From positions 3,720,001-3,784,000 of the forward strand of contig NZ_CP038228.1 in assembly GCF_006838285.1 (NCBI RefSeq): DNA of 64,000 nt. Direction: 5' to 3'. The notes below the pieces were generated by a model. That model saw only the letters and a program-made list of their open reading frames with translations, was not told where the DNA came from and searched no databases. The translations under genes were made by a program, and so were the position numbers. Within the stretch, counting starts at the first letter, position 1; each line of letters begins with the position of its first letter. This DNA is from Xanthomonas translucens pv. cerealis. Its GTDB lineage: Bacteria; Pseudomonadota; Gammaproteobacteria; Xanthomonadales; Xanthomonadaceae. This document shows positions 58,947-64,000 of this stretch, piece after piece.

Positions 58947-59677
58947 GCCGCGCGCCGCTGGCGTTGGACGCGCGCGAACGGCTGATCTTCGCCCTGGACG
59001 TGCCCGGCCGCAGCGAGGCGCTGCAGTGGATCGAGCGGCTCGACGACGCGGTGGCGTTCTACAAGATCGGCATGGAGCTGCTGGCCTCCGGCGAATACTT
59101 CGACGTGCTGGAGACGCTGGCCGCACGCGGCAAGCGCGTGTTCGTGGACCTGAAGTTCTTCGACATCCCGGCCACCGTCGGCGGGGTGATCCGGCGCCTG
59201 TCGCAGTGGCCGGTGGACTACTGCACGATCCACGGCTGGCACCCGGCGATGATGCAGGCCGCGGCCGCCGCCAACGGCGGCGACATGCGCCTGCTGGCGG
59301 TGACCGTGCTGACCTCGATGGGCCGCGCCGACCTGGCATCGATGGGCATCGACCGCGAACCGCAGGAGGTGGTGGTGGAGCGCGCCCTGGCCGCGCAGGC
59401 CGCCGGCATCGACGGGGTGATCGCCTCCGGCCAGGAAGCGGCGCCGATCCGCCGTGCCACCGGCGCCGGCTTCTCGATCGTGTGCCCGGGCATCCGCCCC
59501 GGCGGCCCGGTCGGCGACGACCAGCAGCGCACCGTCGGCGTGGCCCAGGCCTTCGCCGATGGCGCCGATGCGATCGTGGTCGGCCGCCCGATCCGCCAGG
59601 CCGCCGACCCGCGCGCCGCGGCCGAGGCGATCCAGCGCGAGATCGCCGCCACCCTTGCGAATACGGCGGCGTGCTGA
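58943..59677 (+). CDS. pyrF: Orotidine-5'-phosphate decarboxylase
   Basis: 244 residues, group of the E. coli-type enzyme. It converts OMP to UMP, the last step of de novo pyrimidine synthesis. Signature: FALDVPG at the start, [15 protein letters not shown] (catalytic Asp-Lys-Asp region) near residue 73, and the phosphate-binding CPGIRPGG and VVGRPIRQA near the end. The start GTG at 58943 overlaps the phosphatase stop by four bases. Length and motifs are complete. Confidence 0.95.
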   Translation: MSRAPLALDARERLIFALDVPGRSEALQWIERLDDAVAFYKIGMELLASGEYFDVLETLAARGKRVFVDLKFFDIPATVGGVIRRLSQWPVDYCTIHGWHPAMMQAAAAANGGDMRLLAVTVLTSMGRADLASMGIDREPQEVVVERALAAQAAGIDGVIASGQEAAPIRRATGAGFSIVCPGIRPGGPVGDDQQRTVGVAQAFADGADAIVVGRPIRQAADPRAAAEAIQREIAATLANTAAC

Positions 59678-59724
59678 TCTCTCAATAAATATCAATGATT
59701 TAGCCACTAAAACTTAAACCATTG

Positions 59725-59852
59725 CATTAGCTGCGCACTGTCGGTAGCATGCGCAGCGTCCGGCGTTGCCGGAGATGTGCCACAAACCGTTCTCCGGCCT
59801 CGGTCGGATTTTGAAGAGGCCCGCGCCTTGGTGCGCGTGGCCTCTTTTTTTT
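59725..59852 (+). ncRNA. Candidate structured RNA / 3' region ending in a strong terminator
   Basis: Between pyrF and the convergent halogenase gene lie three successive hairpins in ~125 nt. GCTGCGCA/TGCGCAGC (about 59729-59756) and TCCGGC/GCCGGA (about 59759-59773) precede the AGAGGCC...GGCCTCT terminator with eight Ts. The upstream 59690-59725 is AT-rich (AATAAATATC, TAAAACTTAAACC) and could carry a promoter. It may be an independent small RNA or a processed pyrF 3' UTR. I recognise no named family. Confidence 0.4.
59815..59852 (+). terminator. Strong intrinsic terminator
   Basis: AGAGGCCCGCGC pairs with GCGCGTGGCCTCT and is followed by eight Ts. It ends transcription from the pyrF side, and the complementary strand could also stop the convergent halogenase transcript. 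Confidence 0.9.
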
Positions 59853-59878
59853 GCCCGGCGCGCGGCCGGGAGGCCCGC

Positions 59879-61396
59879 TCAGCGCGGCGCGGCCGCGCAG
59901 TAGCGGTCGATGAAGGCCTGGTGCGGCGGCATCGCGTCCACGCAATGGCCGATGGTCTGCTCGATGCTGGCGACGAAGCGTTCGATGTCCGCGGCCGGCA
60001 CCTGGTCCACCAGCGGGTGGTAGGCGCGCGGCAGGATGCCCTGCCCGACCATCACCTGCACCCAGCTGATCTCGGCGAACATCTCATCGCCATTGCGGTA
60101 GAAACGGCCGCTGTCGCCGAACAGGTCCAGCGTCGCCTGCAGTTCGGGGGTGATCGCCATGGTGCGGCACTGCCGCCAGAAGTCGCTGTCCTCGCGCTCG
60201 GTGGCGGTGTAGTGCAGCGCCAGGAAATCGCGGATGCGGTCGAACTCGAAGGCGATGCGGTCGTTGTAGCGCTGCACCAGCACCGGGCTGATGCCCTCGC
60301 GCGGGAACAACTCCAGCAGCTTGGAGATGCCGGACTGGATCAGGTGGATGCTGGTGGATTCCAGCGGCTCCATGAAGCCGCTGGCCAGGCCCAGGGCGAC
60401 CACGTTGCGGTTCCAGACCTGCTTGCGGCGGCCGGTGACGAAACGCAGCGGGCGCGGATCGGCCAGCGCCGCGCCGTCCAGATTGGCCAGCAGCGTGGCC
60501 GCGGCCTCGTCGTCGCTGATGTGCGCGCTGGAATACACATAGCCGTTGCCGGTGCGGTGCTGCAGCGGGATGCGCCATTGCCAGCCGGCCGCGCGCGCGG
60601 TGGCGCGGGTGTACGGCGTCGGCGGGCCGACCTTGGCGCACGGCACCGCCAGCGCGCGGTCGCACGGCAGCCAGTGGGTGAAATCGTGGTAGCCGGTGTG
60701 CAGCGCCTGCTCGATCAGCAGGCCGCAGAACCCGGAGCAGTCGATGAACAGATCGCCGGCGATCGTGTCGCCCGAGGCCAGCCGCACCGAGCGCACATCG
60801 CCCGATTCCGGATGCAGCTGCACCTGCTCGACGATGCCTTCGCGCCGGGTCACCCCGCGCTGCTCGGAAAAACGGCGCAGGAACGCCGCGTACAGCGAGG
60901 CGTCGAAATGGTAGGCGTAGGCGATGTTGCCCAGCGGCGAATTGGGCGGCGCATCGCTGGCCGAGGTCATGAACTTGCCGCGCCTGGCGGCCACGGTGTT
61001 GAGCGTGTAGGCGCCCAGCGGCTTGGCCTTGCCGGCCAGCGCCTGTTTGAACCAGTACTGCTGGAACGGCAGCAGCCCGAGCGAATGCCCGATCTCGGTG
61101 CCGAAGCCATGGATGTAGGTGGTGCCCGGCCGCTGCCAGTCGACGAACTCGATACCGAGCTTGAAGCTGCCCTGGGTCTGGCGCACGAACTCGGCTTCGT
61201 TGATGCCGAGCAGGTTGTTGAAGGCCTTGATGTGCGGCACGGTGGCCTCGCCGACGCCGACGATGCCGATCTGTTCCGACTCGATCAGGGTGATGCGGTA
61301 GTCCGGGCCCAGCACGCGCGCCAGCGCGGCGGCGGCCATCCAGCCGGCGGTGCCGCCGCCGACGATGACCAGATTGCGGAGAGGGGCGGCGATCAT
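59879..61396 (-). CDS. Flavin-dependent tryptophan-halogenase-family protein
   Basis: 505 residues. The FADH2-binding GGGTAGWMAA lies at the N-terminus. SFKLGIEFVDW contains the lysine that corresponds to the catalytic Lys of PrnA-type halogenases. The WxWxIP signature reads GWQWRIPLQHRTG (about 290), and GLASGFMEPLESTSIHLIQ (about 340) is also conserved. The sequence therefore keeps the halogenase landmarks. Members that sit beside TonB-dependent receptors in Xanthomonadales and Caulobacterales have no proven substrate, and no flavin reductase or biosynthetic genes are next to it. The ATG at 61396 follows the TonB-receptor gene after 118 bp in the same direction, so they probably share an operon. 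Confidence 0.85.
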   Translation of the reverse strand: MIAAPLRNLVIVGGGTAGWMAAAALARVLGPDYRITLIESEQIGIVGVGEATVPHIKAFNNLLGINEAEFVRQTQGSFKLGIEFVDWQRPGTTYIHGFGTEIGHSLGLLPFQQYWFKQALAGKAKPLGAYTLNTVAARRGKFMTSASDAPPNSPLGNIAYAYHFDASLYAAFLRRFSEQRGVTRREGIVEQVQLHPESGDVRSVRLASGDTIAGDLFIDCSGFCGLLIEQALHTGYHDFTHWLPCDRALAVPCAKVGPPTPYTRATARAAGWQWRIPLQHRTGNGYVYSSAHISDDEAAATLLANLDGAALADPRPLRFVTGRRKQVWNRNVVALGLASGFMEPLESTSIHLIQSGISKLLELFPREGISPVLVQRYNDRIAFEFDRIRDFLALHYTATEREDSDFWRQCRTMAITPELQATLDLFGDSGRFYRNGDEMFAEISWVQVMVGQGILPRAYHPLVDQVPAADIERFVASIEQTIGHCVDAMPPHQAFIDRYCAAAPR

Positions 61397-61514
61397 GCGT
61401 GCGCGGTCCTGTACGGAAAGAAGGGAGTATCCGATACGCGAACGGGGCCAAGCTCCCCCGTCCGGAAAAACCCCACGCGCGCCGGTCGGGCACACGCGCG
61501 GGCGATGCGGTGGA

Positions 61515-64000
61515 TCAGAACTTGGCGCCGATTTCGAAGGTCACGGTGCGCGGGACGTAGTTGATGTCGCCGGTGGTGTTCAAGCCCACATAGCTGGTGT
61601 CCAACCGTCCGCCGGTGCCGAAGTAGTTGCCCGATTCATCCGGGCCACCGTAGATGTAACTCGAGTAGTTCTTGAAGTTGAAGGCGTTGAGCAGATTGAT
61701 GCGCGCCGACAGCTTGAAGTCGTTGTACACGGTGAAGTCCTTGGTAGCCTGGAAGTCCACCGTGCGGTAGCCCCAGATCTTGCCACCGACCAGGAACTTG
61801 CCGCTGCCAGGCGGCACGAAGCCGATTTGCTGGCAGGTGGCGCCGTCGGCATCGGTGTGGCCGAAGCAGGCGATGGTATTGACCGGTTCCGGGGTGGCCA
61901 ACACGACCTTGGCGCCGAAGGTGATGCCCCACGGTCCGTCGATCGAACCGGACGCGACGAAGCGGTGCGATGCCGCGGCATCGGACTTCACGAACGGGTA
62001 ATCGTGGATGGTCGCCTTGTCGAACCCGTACGGCTCGTCGATGTTGCGGTTCTGGCGCGCGCTGGTGTGGGTGTAGGACAGGGTCAGGCCCCAGCCCGAT
62101 TCCTTGGTATACGGCTTCTCCGCCGACAACAGCACCTGGCTGCTGCGCTGTTCCAGGCCGTTACTGCCCAGAATCGTGTTCTGGTAGCCGGGGACCGGCT
62201 CACCCCAAGGTGCGCTGCCGGTGGCATCGAAGTAAGACCCATCCGGGTAGCGGTTGATCAGCGACATCGCGAAGCCGTCATAGCTGAGGATGCGCTGGAA
62301 GGTCACATCGGTGAGCCAGTCGCCGACCTGGTTGCTGATACCGATGCTGTACTGGTCGCTGTACGGAGTCTTGATCTTGTTGTTGAACATGAACAGTTCG
62401 GCGCTGCCGCTGACGCCAGGAATGGTGTTCAGCTGGTCCACGCCCTGCAGGTACCGGGGATCCCAATCGGCGCAAGCGCGGTCGGCCTTGTAGCACGCGC
62501 TGGCGGTTGGGTCCTTGAAGTAGACCACCACCGGCGACAACGCGGCCTTGCTGGTTTCCAGCGCCAGCTGCTCGAACAGGTTGCGGTCGTAGGAACGGCC
62601 CGCGCCGCCGTGCAGTACCGCGCGCTCGTCGCCGAAGAAATCGTAGGAGAAGCCCAGGCGCGGCGCCCAGCCATCCTTGAAGTTCTTGCGGTTGTTGCCG
62701 GTGCTGATGTAATCGGCGACATTGATGCCGCTGGGCAGCAGGCGGTTGGCCCAGGGCTGGCCCGGGTTGGCCGGATCGTCGGAGTACAGTGCGTTGACGA
62801 AGTCCTGCGAGGTGACGAAGTCGGTGTAGGCCGGGTTCTTTTCGTAGTCCCAACGCACGCCGACGTTAATCATCAGCTTGTCGGTCGCGGCCCAATCGTC
62901 CTGGATGTAGATACCGTACTGCTTGGACGGCGATTCCACCGTCGCCTTCTGCCCCGGCGTGGCGTACGGCGCGACGAAATCCACGCGGTACGGGATGGCG
63001 ACGATGCCATTGGCATCGACCGAGTAGCTGAACTGCGGATTCAACGCGGCCGCGTCCTGCGAGGTCAGCTTGATGTCCTTGTAGCTCACGCCCATTTTGA
63101 TGGTGTGTTCGCCGTGCCACTGGAAGCTGGTGAAAGTCAGGTCGTTCTGCAGGGACCAACCCTTCTGGCTCTTGCGCTGCACGTTCAAGCCGCCAGCCGA
63201 ACCGGTTTCCAGGAAGGTGTACTCGCCGATGTTCGGGTCGTTGTAGTTGAGATACTTGTACGCGATACCGTTGCCGATGCTCATCGGCGTGGGGTTGTTC
63301 TCCGAGTTCTCGGTGCCGACGATCAGCTCGTTGAACCAGTTGTCGGCGCTGTGCTGCCAGCGCAGGCTCGCGCGCTTGTCCTTGTTGATCTTGTTGGTGC
63401 CGTGGTCGGTGGCACTGGTACCGCCGACGTTGGCGACCTGGGTTTCGTCGCGGTACTGGCCGCTCAGCTCGATGCGGTCGCGATCGGTCGGCTCGAAATC
63501 GATCTTGCCGAAATACAGGTCTTCCGAGAACGGCATGTTCGCCGCGCCATACTGGCTACTCAGGTTGGAGGGCAGAAAGCCCGTGTAGGAACCAGCGTTG
63601 GCATCGGCCTGGATGCTCTTGGGCGCGATGTTGTCCTTGCCCTCGTAGGCAACGAAGAAGTGCATGCGGTCCTGGATGATCGGGCCGCCCAGGGCGAAGC
63701 CGTATTCCTTGGTCTGCGAATCGATCTTGCCGTTTTTCTGCTCGTCCGGACGCTTGTCGCGCAGATCCTGGTCGGTATAGCGGTAGAACGCCTCGCCGTG
63801 GAACTCGTTGGTGCCGGACTTGGTCGCCGCGGTGATCGCCGCGCCGCTGATCTGGCCGTATTCGGCCTTGTAGTTGGAGGTGATGACCTTGTATTCGCCG
63901 ATCGCCAGCTGCGGGAACGGATTGCCCTGGGTGTCGCTCTGGCCGGCGATGCCGCCGCCCTTGACATAGCTCTTCTGGCCGACGCCATCGATGTACAGGT
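61515..64000 (-). CDS. TonB-dependent receptor (partial, runs off the window)
   Basis: The frame is open from the right edge to 61515, giving ~828 residues of a large outer-membrane receptor. The N-terminal signal peptide and most of the plug lie outside. Visible parts are the plug end (LYIDGVGQKSYVKGGG, KAEYGQISGAAITAATKSGTN), then a long barrel with alternating aromatic strands (for example FGKIDFEPTDRDRIELSGQY, WDYEKNPAY, GWAPRLGFSYDFFG) and the terminal VTFEIGAKF. The plug sequence is of the Oar/carboxypeptidase-regulatory type, common among xanthomonad receptors for plant carbohydrates. The ligand is unknown. The halogenase-family gene follows downstream. Confidence 0.88.
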   Translation of the reverse strand, partial: LYIDGVGQKSYVKGGGIAGQSDTQGNPFPQLAIGEYKVITSNYKAEYGQISGAAITAATKSGTNEFHGEAFYRYTDQDLRDKRPDEQKNGKIDSQTKEYGFALGGPIIQDRMHFFVAYEGKDNIAPKSIQADANAGSYTGFLPSNLSSQYGAANMPFSEDLYFGKIDFEPTDRDRIELSGQYRDETQVANVGGTSATDHGTNKINKDKRASLRWQHSADNWFNELIVGTENSENNPTPMSIGNGIAYKYLNYNDPNIGEYTFLETGSAGGLNVQRKSQKGWSLQNDLTFTSFQWHGEHTIKMGVSYKDIKLTSQDAAALNPQFSYSVDANGIVAIPYRVDFVAPYATPGQKATVESPSKQYGIYIQDDWAATDKLMINVGVRWDYEKNPAYTDFVTSQDFVNALYSDDPANPGQPWANRLLPSGINVADYISTGNNRKNFKDGWAPRLGFSYDFFGDERAVLHGGAGRSYDRNLFEQLALETSKAALSPVVVYFKDPTASACYKADRACADWDPRYLQGVDQLNTIPGVSGSAELFMFNNKIKTPYSDQYSIGISNQVGDWLTDVTFQRILSYDGFAMSLINRYPDGSYFDATGSAPWGEPVPGYQNTILGSNGLEQRSSQVLLSAEKPYTKESGWGLTLSYTHTSARQNRNIDEPYGFDKATIHDYPFVKSDAAASHRFVASGSIDGPWGITFGAKVVLATPEPVNTIACFGHTDADGATCQQIGFVPPGSGKFLVGGKIWGYRTVDFQATKDFTVYNDFKLSARINLLNAFNFKNYSSYIYGGPDESGNYFGTGGRLDTSYVGLNTTGDINYVPRTVTFEIGAKF

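Overview
The window looks like a chromosomal segment of a plant-pathogenic Xanthomonas. The grounds are high GC with long antisense shadow frames, xanthomonad-style palindromic repeats, HrpX-type plant-inducible promoter (PIP) boxes, an AvrE/DspE-family type III effector, TonB-dependent receptor/halogenase pairs and a cellobionic-acid phosphorylase cluster. An AvrE-type effector beside a trehalose-phosphate-synthase-type effector would fit the X. translucens side of the genus, but that placement is inference.

Layout. 1-4.4 kb: housekeeping genes (Sfp-type phosphopantetheinyl transferase, a small YeaQ/GlsB-type membrane protein, a GFA-domain protein, exonuclease III, coniferyl aldehyde dehydrogenase) with REP-like palindromes. 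4.4-15.2 kb: a coherent acetate/carboxylate block made of an MHS-family transporter, a DcaP-like porin, acetyl-CoA synthetase, a NarL-type regulator (CrbR-like) and a transporter-fused hybrid histidine kinase (CrbS-like). mntP lies inside this block behind a yybP-ykoY manganese riboswitch. 15.9-21.4 kb: a decayed AAA ATPase gene, then a GH94 phosphorylase, a GPH sugar symporter and a gluconokinase that together make a cellobionate utilisation route.

21.5-24.3 kb is an AT-richer island. A trehalose-6-phosphate synthase with an extra ~60-residue Ser/Thr/Gln/Pro-rich N-terminus sits behind a perfect PIP box with a correctly spaced -10 element, between two IS5-family remnants. It reads as a RipTPS-like type III effector. 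24.3-29.9 kb: tamB and tamA. 29.9-31.2 kb: a long gene-free leader with another perfect PIP box, then a 1788-residue AvrE/DspE-type effector carrying two WxxxE motifs. 36.6-39 kb: a GNAT pseudogene, a DinB-family protein and YceH.

39.1-57.7 kb: an alginate-lyase-like gene whose 3' end runs into a fragment of an adhesin gene, then a two-partner-secretion/contact-dependent-inhibition locus on the minus strand (tpsB, a ~4.7 kaa haemagglutinin-type TpsA with a PD-(D/E)XK-like C-terminal toxin, and an overlapping immunity gene). A ~1.09-kb stretch of tpsA is repeated, about 98% identical by eye and in the same orientation, just beyond the immunity gene, so the toxin/immunity end is bracketed by direct repeats. 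58-64 kb: an e(P4)-type acid phosphatase overlapping pyrF, a structured region ending in a strong terminator, a flavin-dependent halogenase-family protein, and a TonB-dependent receptor that runs off the right end.

Best candidates for under-described biology: the PIP-driven TPS effector island, the direct-repeat-bracketed toxin module, and the terminator-like attenuator between tpsB and tpsA.
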